A DNA stretch of 5,849 bases from an uncultured Clostridia bacterium. GTDB lineage: Bacteria > Bacillota > Clostridia > UBA1381. Where the stretch lies: the NCBI GenBank assembly GCA_905236685.1, contig CAJOPD010000001.1, positions 1-5,849 of the forward strand, given 5' to 3'. A model generated the notes under the pieces. That model was not told the origin of the DNA, did no database searches, and worked only from the letters and a program-made list of their open reading frames with translations. Shown here one piece after another: positions 1 through 5,198 of this stretch (position 1 is the stretch's first letter; each line of letters opens with the position of its first letter). A program made the translations under genes and the position numbers.

Positions 1-174
1 AAAAGTGCGGACAAGCCACCTCAGCGGCTTAAACTTGCTCATAGAGCCAAAGCTTATTAAAAGTCCCAAAGGAAGCGAAAAAAGCAGCGTGAGCCCAAAA
101 AGCTTCACCGTTGCCTGAAATCCTACCAACAAATCCCGTGTTATCGGTAAAAATGTATTAACAAACGAATTCAT
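1..174 (-). CDS. Amino acid ABC transporter permease, N-terminal fragment (cut by window edge)
   Basis: Reading the minus strand from an ATG at 174 gives 58 codons open to the window edge. The peptide starts MNSFVNTFLPITRDLLVGF, then a hydrophobic first membrane helix (about residues 20-43, LFGLTLLFSLPLGLLISFG), then MSKFKPLRWLVRTF. That pattern, GFxxT-helix-PLG-basic KPLRWLVR, is the usual N-terminus of the HisM/GlnP-type inner membrane permeases that import polar amino acids. A ribosome binding site GAGAGGA lies at 184-190, nine bases before the ATG, and supports this start. It lies 64 bases downstream of the substrate-binding protein gene on the same strand, so the two form one operon; an ATPase gene would be expected nearby. 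The catalytic EAA loop is outside the window. The family call is firm; the substrate is not known. Confidence 0.88.
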   Translation of the reverse strand, partial: MNSFVNTFLPITRDLLVGFQATVKLFGLTLLFSLPLGLLISFGSMSKFKPLRWLVRTF

Positions 175-190
175 ATAGGAAAGTCCTCTC

Positions 191-227
191 AAAAAGGGAC
201 GCAAGGGACTAAGCCCTTGCCTCCCCC
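191..227. repeat. CAAGGG hairpin in the ABC transporter operon spacer
   Basis: A 7-bp inverted repeat, GCAAGGG (200-206) and CCCTTGC (213-219) around a 6-base loop, fills the spacer between the binding protein and permease genes. It is flanked by AAAGGG and a run of C. No T-tract follows the stem on the minus strand (AGTCC and GTCCC come next), so it does not look like a full terminator. Hairpins in this position commonly stabilise the upstream binding-protein mRNA or reduce permease expression; that role is inference. The block shares spacing and core with the hairpin at 4988-5011, suggesting a dispersed repeat. Confidence 0.6.
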
Positions 228-238
228 TTTATCTGTTA

Positions 239-1009
239 TCAGTCTGCCAGCGAAACGCCGTATTTCTCCGAAAGCTCGCCCAGCTTGCCGTTTGCCTTTA
301 ATTCGTCTATGTATCCGTCCACTGCGTCCTTTATGTCGGAACCCTTGCGGAAGCCTATTCCGTATTCTTCCTTAGTAAGCGACAAGCCCTTTGCCAAATC
401 GGCATAGTTTGTGCCTTCGCCCGTCATAGAATCTGCCATTGTGATATCTATGATACAAGCGTCGGTACTGCCTGCCTGAACTTCCATAAGAGCGTCGGAC
501 TGAGCCTTAACAGCAACAATATTAAGTCCCAAATCCTTTGCTGCACCTTCTGCTGCGCTGCCTGATTCTACCGCAAATTTAAGTTCCTTTATCGACTCCT
601 CGTCCTTATAATTGTCAACCGCGTCCTTCTTCATAACTATAACCTGCTCATTTTTTGCATAAGGCGCTGAACAGTTAGTATTGAGTTTTACTTCATCGGT
701 AATTGTCATACCGTTCCAGATACAGTCGATTGACTTTGAGTCAAGTTCCAAGAACTTATTATCCCAGTCGATTTCAACAAATTCAACGCTTACGCCCATA
801 AGCTTTGCGATTTCTTCTGCAAATTCTGCGTCAAATCCTGTCCATTCTCCATTTTCGTCCCTGTAATCCATCGGCTCGTACTCTGTAACACCTACAACGA
901 GCGTGCCCTTTTCGGTCACATATGCAAGGTCGGACTCAGCCTTTTTGCCGCAGGAGGTAACTCCCAGACACATAACTCCTGCCAAAATCAATGCTAAAAA
1001 CTTTTTCAT
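239..1009 (-). CDS. Polar amino acid ABC transporter substrate-binding lipoprotein
   Basis: This 256-residue protein is an extracellular solute-binding protein of family 3 (SBP_bac_3), anchored to the outside of the membrane and delivering an amino acid to the permease encoded next. Residues 1-19 form a lipoprotein signal: MKK, a hydrophobic stretch, then a lipobox V-T-S-C with Cys20 as the lipidated residue. The mature part opens with the family pattern GTLVVGVTEYEPMDYRDENG and GFDAEFAEEIAKLMG (about 36-72), followed by the NGMTIT motif and the SAPYAKNEQVIVM segment near 100-127. The usual TPERxxxVDFS stretch is replaced by TDEVKLNTNCS, a variant I associate with clostridial members. The length is normal for the family. 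AAAAGGAG at 1019-1026, nine bases from the ATG, fixes the start. The exact amino acid bound cannot be read from the sequence. Confidence 0.92.
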   Translation of the reverse strand: MKKFLALILAGVMCLGVTSCGKKAESDLAYVTEKGTLVVGVTEYEPMDYRDENGEWTGFDAEFAEEIAKLMGVSVEFVEIDWDNKFLELDSKSIDCIWNGMTITDEVKLNTNCSAPYAKNEQVIVMKKDAVDNYKDEESIKELKFAVESGSAAEGAAKDLGLNIVAVKAQSDALMEVQAGSTDACIIDITMADSMTGEGTNYADLAKGLSLTKEEYGIGFRKGSDIKDAVDGYIDELKANGKLGELSEKYGVSLAD

Positions 1010-1049
1010 TTTTTTCTTCTCCTTTTAATTTGTTTAATTTGATGACGCA

Positions 1050-1078
1050 ATTATAGCACAATACTTTATCTTTGTAAA
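1050..1078 (-). promoter_or_regulatory. Sigma-A promoter of the amino acid ABC transporter operon
   Basis: On the minus strand, TTTACA (1073-1078) and TATAAT (1050-1055) are separated by exactly 17 bases, about 40 bases before the binding-protein start. The -35 box overlaps an inverted repeat, ACTTTA (1063-1068) and TAAAGT (1075-1080) with a 6-base centre, which could be a repressor site. The promoter is well supported; the operator is a guess. Confidence 0.8.
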
Positions 1079-1127
1079 GTGATAAATTGATAACTCTTGA
1101 AAGTTTGGCTATTTTTAACATATAGGC

Positions 1128-1160
1128 AAAAAAAGAAGGGATATATTTTAGTCACCCTTC
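1128..1160 (-). terminator. Intrinsic terminator overlapping the stop of the DUF6514-like gene
   Basis: The minus-strand transcript contains GAAGGG (1155-1160), a 14-base loop, CCCTTC (1135-1140), then seven T (1128-1134). The left arm includes the last codons of the gene, so the stop codon TGA (1152-1154) sits in the hairpin loop. This separates the gene from the ABC transporter promoter just downstream. Confidence 0.78.
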
Positions 1161-1484
1161 ATAAGTAAGACGGTATATTTGCTCGTTTATATGCTCCGAC
1201 ACGGCGGATACAAGTCCCATTGGCGTTACGCCGCCGTTTTTTAGTTTTTCTAAAAATTTTTCCGCTTCGCTGTATCTGAAAAAGAGATTTTTTATGATTT
1301 TGCTGTCATATTCCCTTGTTCCGTCCGCAAAAATTTCTTCCTTTTCTATTTCCGCGCCGTAGACCTTCAAATCACAGTATTCCTCTCTCACGCAGTCGGT
1401 AACCATATAATATGTAAGCTTTATTTTGTGCGGGACTTTTTCATCAGTTTCAATCACGATTTTGTCAAAAAGCTCCTTTTGCAC
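1152..1484 (-). CDS. Small DUF6514-like protein of unknown function
   Basis: The gene encodes 110 residues starting at GTG (1482-1484): MQKELFDKIVIETDEK and onward. The frame is open further upstream, but the promoter -10 box (1522-1527) lies inside that extension and GAGGGGG (1496-1502) sits 11 bases before the GTG, so the short form is preferred. The middle reads YYMVTDC, then VYGAEIEKEE and a charged strand, and the C-terminal third reads SEAEKFLEKLKNGGVTPMGLVSAVSEHI. The YGxEIEK strand followed by EKLxxxxVTPxxL resembles the small DUF6514 proteins of Clostridia; I recall this pattern but could not search. No signal peptide, membrane helix or catalytic motif is visible. It has its own promoter and terminator, so it is a single-gene unit. 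Confidence 0.75.
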   Translation of the reverse strand: MQKELFDKIVIETDEKVPHKIKLTYYMVTDCVREEYCDLKVYGAEIEKEEIFADGTREYDSKIIKNLFFRYSEAEKFLEKLKNGGVTPMGLVSAVSEHINEQIYRLTYEG

Positions 1485-1521
1485 GGGATTACACACCCCC
1501 TCTTTTTTATGTTGTAATACG

Positions 1522-1550
1522 ATTATAATACGATAAGGGGGCATTTTCCA
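1522..1550 (-). promoter_or_regulatory. Promoter of the DUF6514-like gene
   Basis: A consensus TATAAT at 1522-1527 (minus strand) is preceded, after 17 bases, by a weaker -35 box TGGAAA (1545-1550). The predicted start of transcription falls about 30 bases before the GTG codon. The -10 box is framed by two copies of CGTATTA (1526-1532 and 1515-1521) 11 bases apart, one helical turn, which may be chance in AT-rich DNA. Confidence 0.65.
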
Positions 1551-1679
1551 GCATATTTGAACGCAGGAACCGCTCTTTTTCTGCAATTTAAAACCTTTTT
1601 CGACTAAAAAAAGCAAGAATTTTGTCCTATTTTGAAGCTTTTGTTTGTTTTTTATATATTTATGTCCTGCGATTTTTGC

Positions 1680-1707
1680 AAAAAAAATACTGCCCGTATG
1701 GGCAGTA
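1680..1707 (-). terminator. Intrinsic terminator of the ferredoxin gene
   Basis: The minus-strand transcript forms TACTGCCC (1700-1707), a 4-base loop and GGGCAGTA (1688-1695), a perfect 8-bp stem followed by eight T (1680-1687). It begins eight bases after the ferredoxin stop codon. It would also end transcripts that read through from ricT. Confidence 0.92.
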
Positions 1708-1715
1708 CTTATTTT

Positions 1716-1886
1716 TTATTCTTGCTCAGGTGCACCAACAGGACAAACACCCGCACACGCGCCGCATTCTATGCAAGCGTCCGCATCGATAACATACTGA
1801 CCGTCACCTTCGGAAATAGCTCCCACCGGACATTCTGCCGCACACGCGCCGCAGCTTATGCAAGCATCGCTGATTTTGTAAGCCAT
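1716..1886 (-). CDS. 2[4Fe-4S] clostridial-type ferredoxin
   Basis: This 56-residue protein is a soluble low-potential electron carrier. It starts MAYKISDACISCGAC and carries two CxxCxxCxxxCP motifs: Cys9, 12, 15, 19 and Cys38, 41, 44, 48. Each set supplies three ligands to one [4Fe-4S] cluster and one to the other. Length and layout match the classical clostridial ferredoxin of about 55 residues. It typically serves pyruvate:ferredoxin oxidoreductase, hydrogenase or Rnf-type complexes, none of which is in the window. AAGGAGGTG (1893-1901) is a near-perfect ribosome binding site and fixes the ATG at 1884-1886. The two halves are almost identical at DNA level around the cysteines (1751-1778 versus 1838-1865, 25 of 28 bases). 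It follows ricT on the same strand, with its own promoter starting inside ricT. Confidence 0.95.
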   Translation of the reverse strand: MAYKISDACISCGACAAECPVGAISEGDGQYVIDADACIECGACAGVCPVGAPEQE

Positions 1887-1915
1887 TCGTAACACCTCCT
1901 TATATAATTATGGGT

Positions 1916-1944
1916 ATTATAGCACACATTTTTCTATTCTTCAA
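1916..1944 (-). promoter_or_regulatory. Promoter of the ferredoxin gene
   Basis: On the minus strand, TTGAAG (1939-1944) and TATAAT (1916-1921) are spaced by 17 bases, 30 bases before the ferredoxin ATG. The -35 box lies within the last codons of ricT. With no terminator after ricT, the ferredoxin probably receives both its own and read-through transcripts. Confidence 0.78.
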
Positions 1945-2806
1945 GCGTTTTTAAAATTTCTTCGTCAATTTTTTCTGTTTCGCTGTCATTTTTTGACTTT
2001 TTCAATATTTTGATGTCCTTCACATCATAGTCGGAAAGTGCCGCTACGCCCTTGTTTTCAATGCGCACCTTAACCCTTCCCTTTAATATCTCAACATACT
2101 CCACAACACCCTGACCGTCCGGCGTTTTCACTATCGCGCCCTGCCTTGGCGTTACCTTTAACAAGTCCTCGTATGTTTCCTGCTCATATTTCAAACAGCA
2201 CATAAGCCTTCCGCAAGTGCCCGAAATTTTAGTCGGGTTAAGCGAAAGTCCCTGCTCCTTTGCCATTTTTATCGAAACCGACTCAAATTCGCCCAAAAAC
2301 TTTGCACAGCAAAGCTCCCGTCCGCAAACGCCCATTGCGCCGAGCGTTTTTGATTCGTCGCGGATACCTATCTGTCTGAGCTCAATTCTTGTGTGGAATA
2401 CTGTCGCGAGGTCCTTTACCAGCTCTCTGAAATCAATTCTGCCGTCCGCCGAAAAATAGAAAAGAATTTTGCTTCTGTCAAAGGCATACTCAACCTCGAT
2501 AAGCTTCATTTCAAGACCGTGATTTTTAATCTTTTCAAGGCAGATTGCAAAGGCTTCCTTTTCCTTCTTTTTATTTTCCTCAACAATCTTCAAGTCCTCG
2601 TCGGTCGCGATACGCAAAACATCTTTTAAGGGCTTATTTAACTGCTCGGGGCTTATTTCCTTTTCGGAAACCACAACCTTTCCCAGCTCAACGCCTCTTG
2701 CCGTTTCCACGACAACAAAATCATTTTTCTTTATTTTAAGACCTGCGGGGTTAAAGTGATAAATTTTTCCGACAGGTTTAAATCTTATACCTACTATCTG
2801 CGCCAT
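1934..2806 (-). CDS. ricT: RicT/YaaT, PSP1-domain iron-sulfur subunit of the RNase Y specificity complex
   Basis: This 290-residue protein matches RicT (YaaT). In Bacillus subtilis it joins RicA (YmcA) and RicF (YlbF) in the Y-complex that directs RNase Y mRNA processing and affects sporulation, competence and biofilm formation. The N-terminus MAQIVGIRFKPVGKIYHF and the segment VVVETARGVELGKV (about 31-44) are typical. The PSP1 core carries CGRELCC (Cys161, 166, 167) and CGRLMCC (Cys198, 203, 204), the conserved cysteines linked to [4Fe-4S] clusters in this complex; a further Cys89 is outside the motifs. The C-terminal tail from about 265 is charged and probably flexible. AAAGGAG (2815-2821) lies eight bases before the ATG. 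Length is slightly above the B. subtilis protein. The partners RicA and RicF are not in the window; a ferredoxin gene follows directly. Confidence 0.93.
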   Translation of the reverse strand: MAQIVGIRFKPVGKIYHFNPAGLKIKKNDFVVVETARGVELGKVVVSEKEISPEQLNKPLKDVLRIATDEDLKIVEENKKKEKEAFAICLEKIKNHGLEMKLIEVEYAFDRSKILFYFSADGRIDFRELVKDLATVFHTRIELRQIGIRDESKTLGAMGVCGRELCCAKFLGEFESVSIKMAKEQGLSLNPTKISGTCGRLMCCLKYEQETYEDLLKVTPRQGAIVKTPDGQGVVEYVEILKGRVKVRIENKGVAALSDYDVKDIKILKKSKNDSETEKIDEEILKTLEE

Positions 2807-2830
2807 AAAATACGCTCCTTTTTATTTTTA

Positions 2831-2866
2831 CGGAATAATTATAGTATATTCCGCTCCTTATGTCAA
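2831..2866 (-). promoter_or_regulatory. Consensus promoter of ricT with an inverted repeat around the -10 box
   Basis: The minus strand carries a perfect TTGACA (2861-2866), a 17-base spacer and a perfect TATAAT (2838-2843), about 30 bases before the ricT ATG. A perfect 7-bp inverted repeat, CGGAATA (2831-2837) and TATTCCG (2847-2853) with a 9-base centre, encloses the -10 box. An unregulated promoter this strong would be highly active, so the repeat is a plausible repressor site; no known regulator motif was recognised. Confidence 0.85.
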
Positions 2867-2889
2867 GCAGATAAATTTTACAAAAGCTA

Positions 2890-2918
2890 TTGCAATAACG
2901 CGAAAAATGGTATATAAT
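2890..2918 (+). promoter_or_regulatory. Promoter of the THF riboswitch-folT transcript
   Basis: TTGCAA (2890-2895) and TATAAT (2913-2918) are separated by 17 bases. Transcription should start near 2925, a few bases before the aptamer, as expected for a riboswitch leader. It is divergent from the ricT promoter, the two -35 boxes being about 25 bases apart. Confidence 0.8.
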
Positions 2919-2930
2919 ACACCTCAAATT

Positions 2931-3031
2931 GCAGAGTAGAATACCTGGCGTAAAGTGCTGTGTAAACGGGGAGTTGTTATGCGGACGAAAAGCGCTTTTT
3001 GCTTGCGGTCAGGTAATTCGCATCCCGCTGC
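2931..3031 (+). promoter_or_regulatory. Tetrahydrofolate (THF) riboswitch aptamer
   Basis: The leader matches the THF riboswitch found upstream of folate transport and folate synthesis genes in Clostridia. Landmarks in order are GAGTAGA (2934-2940), GGCGTAAAGTG (2947-2957), and TTCGCATCCCGCTGC near the 3' end. The structure can be drawn by hand: P1 pairs GCAG (2931-2934) with CTGC (3028-3031); P2 pairs TACCTG (2942-2947) with CAGGTA (3010-3015); a small hairpin pairs AAGC (2990-2993) with GCTT (3001-3004). The loop CGGGG (2967-2971) can form the expected pseudoknot with TCCCG (3023-3027). It binds reduced folates and normally lowers expression of the gene downstream, here a folate transporter subunit. 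The agreement of sequence landmarks, fold and target gene makes this call strong. Confidence 0.93.
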
Positions 3032-3048
3032 CTAATAAGAGGCTTTTT

Positions 3049-3093
3049 AAAACACCTCTCGTTTCGCGGCAAATTTTTACGGAGGTGTTTTTT
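3049..3093 (+). promoter_or_regulatory. Riboswitch expression platform: hairpin covering the folT ribosome binding site
   Basis: AAAACACCTC (3049-3058) pairs perfectly with GAGGTGTTTT (3082-3091) across a 23-base loop. The right arm contains most of the folT Shine-Dalgarno GGAGGTG (3081-3087), and six T (3088-3093) run straight into the ATG. The stem can therefore block translation and also resembles an intrinsic terminator. AGAGG (3038-3042) could instead pair with CCTCT (3055-3059), and GCCT (3030-3033) with AGGC (3040-3043); these are possible switching partners. How ligand binding selects among them is inference. Confidence 0.75.
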
Positions 3094-3639
3094 ATGTTTA
3101 AAAATTTTAAAGACTCGGCAAGAAATATCAGAAATCTTAAAGTACTGTGCGCAACCGCGCTGCTATCCGCACTCTATGTGGCTCTTTATGCGGTAAAAAT
3201 ACCGTTGGGCGAGCAGCTGCGCATAACCTTTACCTTTGTCCCGATCGCACTTGCGGGCTGGCTTTTCGGAATTGTCCCTGCTGGTTGCGTGGGCGCTTTG
3301 GGCGACATTTTGGGCTGTGCGCTTTTCCCGCAGGGCGCATACTTTTTCGGATACACTCTGACTTCTATGCTTTCGGGCGTGATTTTCGGCGCGCTGCTTT
3401 ACAGAAAGGAGCCGAAAAAGCTTATTTGGTATGTGATTATCTCTAAATTTCTCGTTTCTCTCCTTTTGAATGTAGGGTTGAATTCATATTGGGCGACATT
3501 TTTTGTCCCGAAGTCATTTTGGGTAATAGCGTGGGGCAAGCTCATTAAAAATGCGCTTATGCTCCCTGTGGAAATTATCGTGCTGTTTGCCGTAATTGAA
3601 GGGCTGAAACGGGCGGGCGTGCAAAAGATGTATAAATAA
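3094..3639 (+). CDS. folT: FolT, folate-specific S component of an ECF transporter
   Basis: This 181-residue membrane protein is the substrate-binding subunit of an energy-coupling factor importer for folate; it works with the shared EcfA, EcfA' and EcfT subunits, which are not in the window. About six hydrophobic segments are visible. The family stretch GEQLRITFTFVPIALAGW (39-56), then GALGDILG (67-74), PQGAYFFGYTL (79-89) and LNVGLNSYW (125-133) are typical of FolT, and the length fits S components. The frame is open back to 2929, but that extension is riboswitch RNA; the ATG at 3094 has GGAGGTG six bases upstream and gives the normal N-terminus MFKNFK. The THF riboswitch independently supports folate as substrate. 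No clear terminator follows: the CGC...GCG pairing at 3642-3656 has only 3 bp. Confidence 0.93.
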   Translation: MFKNFKDSARNIRNLKVLCATALLSALYVALYAVKIPLGEQLRITFTFVPIALAGWLFGIVPAGCVGALGDILGCALFPQGAYFFGYTLTSMLSGVIFGALLYRKEPKKLIWYVIISKFLVSLLLNVGLNSYWATFFVPKSFWVIAWGKLIKNALMLPVEIIVLFAVIEGLKRAGVQKMYK

Positions 3640-3687
3640 TCGCATTTTTTCGGCGTATTTTTGTAGAGATTGCCCATATGCAAAATA

Positions 3688-3716
3688 TTGAAAACGGTGT
3701 CGTAATATGTTAAAAT
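3688..3716 (+). promoter_or_regulatory. Promoter of prs
   Basis: TTGAAA (3688-3693) and TAAAAT (3711-3716) are spaced by 17 bases, 36 bases before the prs ATG. This gives prs transcription independent of the folate riboswitch, although read-through from folT is possible because no strong terminator lies between. Confidence 0.72.
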
Positions 3717-3752
3717 ATTTACATAGAAAAATACTGTTTTTGGAGGTTAAAT

Positions 3753-4892
3753 ATGGGGGACTCATCTAATAATTCCGCATTCGGCAAGCTTAGCGTTATA
3801 AGTATGCGCGGATGTGAGGAAATAACGGCTAAAATCGACTGGTATCTGCGCAAGTTCAGAGAAGGTTACGAAAACGAACAATCATATATAACGCACATTC
3901 ACTGCCCCCGTTTCGGTTCGGGAGAAGCGAAGTGTATTATAGACGAAACCGTCCGCGGTCACGATGTTTACATAATCTGCGATATGTTCAATCACGGCAT
4001 AACCTACAAGATGTACGGCGTGGAAAACCGTATGAGCCCTGACGACCATTATCAAGACTTAAAACGAATTATCGCCGCAATTTCAGGAAAGGCGCGCAGG
4101 CTTACCGTCGTTATGCCGATGCTTTACGAGGGCAGACAGCACCGCCGCACCGCAAGAGAGTCCTTGGACTGCGCGATAGCTCTTCAAGAGCTTGTAAATA
4201 TGGGCGTTACTAACATCATCACCTTTGACGCGCACGACGCACGAGTGCAAAACGCTATCCCTCTTTCCGGATTTGATGATGTTCAGACAACCTACCAGAT
4301 GATTAAGGCGCTTTCCCGTCAGGTTCCCGATATTTCCTTTGACAAGGAAAAAACCATTGTCATCTCCCCAGATGAAGGCGGTATGAAACGCGCTATGTAT
4401 TATTCATCGGTGCTCGGTCTTGACCTGGGTATGTATTATAAAAGAAGAAACTACTCAATTATCGTTGACGGCAAAAACCCCATCGAAGCTCACGAATATC
4501 TCGGCAGAAGCGTTGAGGGCAAAGATGTTATGATAATCGACGATATGATTTCCAGCGGTGAGTCGGTTTTGGATATTGCAAAAATGCTTAAAGAGCAGGG
4601 CGCAAGGCGCGTGTTTGTATTTACCGCTTTCGGACTTTTCTGCAACGGTCTTGAAAAGTTTGACAAAGCCTTTGCCGACGGCGAAATCTCAAAGGTGTTT
4701 ACAACTAACCTGATTTACCGTATTCCCGATTTATTCGAAAGGGAATGGTACTGCGAAGTTGATATGTCAAAATATATCTCCATTTTGATAGACACTCTAA
4801 ACCACGACGAAACTATAAGCAATCTGCTTGTTCCCGCACAGCGTATTGAAAAGCTTTTGGAAAAGCTTAATGCTGAGCGTCAGAACGGTTAA
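3753..4892 (+). CDS. prs: Ribose-phosphate pyrophosphokinase (PRPP synthetase), long clostridial form
   Basis: The 379-residue enzyme transfers pyrophosphate from ATP to ribose 5-phosphate, making PRPP for purine, pyrimidine, NAD, His and Trp synthesis in the cytoplasm. The PRPP-binding loop is VMIIDDMISSGES (259-271). The ATP-side region is PMLYEGRQHRRTARES (122-137), where the common RQDR is RQHR. FDAHDA (158-163) takes the place of the usual DLHA, with His161 at the catalytic position, and YKRRNYS (229-235) corresponds to the flexible loop with the catalytic Lys and Arg. It is about 60 residues longer than the standard bacterial enzyme of 310-320, with extra sequence at the N-terminus and after the PRPP loop (about 297-340). 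GGAGG (3742-3746) supports the ATG. The divergence puts it in a separate subfamily I associate with Clostridia; the PRPP synthetase call remains strong. Confidence 0.92.
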   Translation: MGDSSNNSAFGKLSVISMRGCEEITAKIDWYLRKFREGYENEQSYITHIHCPRFGSGEAKCIIDETVRGHDVYIICDMFNHGITYKMYGVENRMSPDDHYQDLKRIIAAISGKARRLTVVMPMLYEGRQHRRTARESLDCAIALQELVNMGVTNIITFDAHDARVQNAIPLSGFDDVQTTYQMIKALSRQVPDISFDKEKTIVISPDEGGMKRAMYYSSVLGLDLGMYYKRRNYSIIVDGKNPIEAHEYLGRSVEGKDVMIIDDMISSGESVLDIAKMLKEQGARRVFVFTAFGLFCNGLEKFDKAFADGEISKVFTTNLIYRIPDLFEREWYCEVDMSKYISILIDTLNHDETISNLLVPAQRIEKLLEKLNAERQNG

Positions 4893-4898
4893 AAAAAG

Positions 4899-4935
4899 AA
4901 AAAACATCAAGGGTAATTAACTCTTGATGTTTTTT
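4899..4935 (+). terminator. Strong intrinsic terminator after prs, probably bidirectional
   Basis: AAAAAACATCAAG (4899-4911) pairs perfectly with CTTGATGTTTTTT (4923-4935), 13 bp, with three more inner pairs (one G-T) and a 5-base loop. It begins seven bases after the prs stop. The A-run on the left gives a T-tract on the other strand as well. Confidence 0.93.
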
Positions 4936-4940
4936 AGTTT

Positions 4941-5198
4941 ATGATAAGGCTATATGTACTTTGGCTTGCCCCAAAGTACCAAAGGGCAAACAAGGGGCTA
5001 ACCCCTTGTTTATCCCCAAATTTGCCGGCTCAGGTCGCGCAAGTTTGCAGAAAAATGCTACGCTTTTTTCGCAAACTTCGCAATTCGCCTCAAATGCTAT
5101 ATTCTGCCTTCGGCAGAGGCATATTTGCAGACGCTCGGGCAAAAACACCTATTCCTTTCGCGGTTTACAACCCACAGAAAAAGAGCCTCCCCTAACAC
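4941..5198. repeat. Gene-free stretch with a cluster of inverted repeats
   Basis: No credible gene lies between the prs terminator and the repressor gene. At least four stem-loops follow one another. First, GTACTTTGG (4956-4964) pairs with CCAAAGTAC (4971-4979), 9 bp. Second, AAACAAGGGG (4988-4997) pairs with CCCCTTGTTT (5002-5011), 10 bp. Third is a long imperfect hairpin centred on AAGTTTGC (5041-5048) and GCAAACTT (5071-5078), extended by GAAAAA with TTTTTC inside and GCG with CGC outside. Fourth, TCTGCC (5103-5108) pairs with GGCAGA (5112-5117), with CAAATGC and GCATATTTG continuing the pairing imperfectly. From about 5131 to 5198 I see nothing definite. The second hairpin matches the operon-spacer hairpin at 191-227. 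This looks like a noncoding dispersed element rather than a gene remnant. Confidence 0.65.

Noticed and set aside
936..1121. Minus-strand 61-codon frame overlapping the binding-protein start
   Set aside because: It runs through the promoter and ribosome binding site of the binding-protein gene in another frame and has no start signals of its own.
1599..1605. Spo0A-box-like AGTCGAA on the minus strand
   Set aside because: Six of seven bases match the TGTCGAA core, but it lies about 50 bases upstream of the promoter and a single 7-base near-match is expected by chance.
1485..1616. Upstream extension of the DUF6514-like gene
   Set aside because: The promoter -10 box lies inside it, and the peptide MLFLVEKGFKLQKK does not look like part of the family; the GTG at 1484 has a ribosome binding site.
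1632..1892. Plus-strand open frame of 86 codons
   Set aside because: It is the complement of the ferredoxin gene and its terminator, has no ribosome binding site, and the cysteine motifs on the minus strand are unambiguous.
2929..3093. N-terminal extension of folT starting at a TTG at 2929
   Set aside because: This stretch is the THF riboswitch and its expression platform; the ATG at 3094 has the ribosome binding site and the normal family N-terminus.
3640..3665. Terminator after folT
   Set aside because: The CGC-GCG pairing is only 3 bp with a 9-base loop; the T-runs are not preceded by a stable stem.
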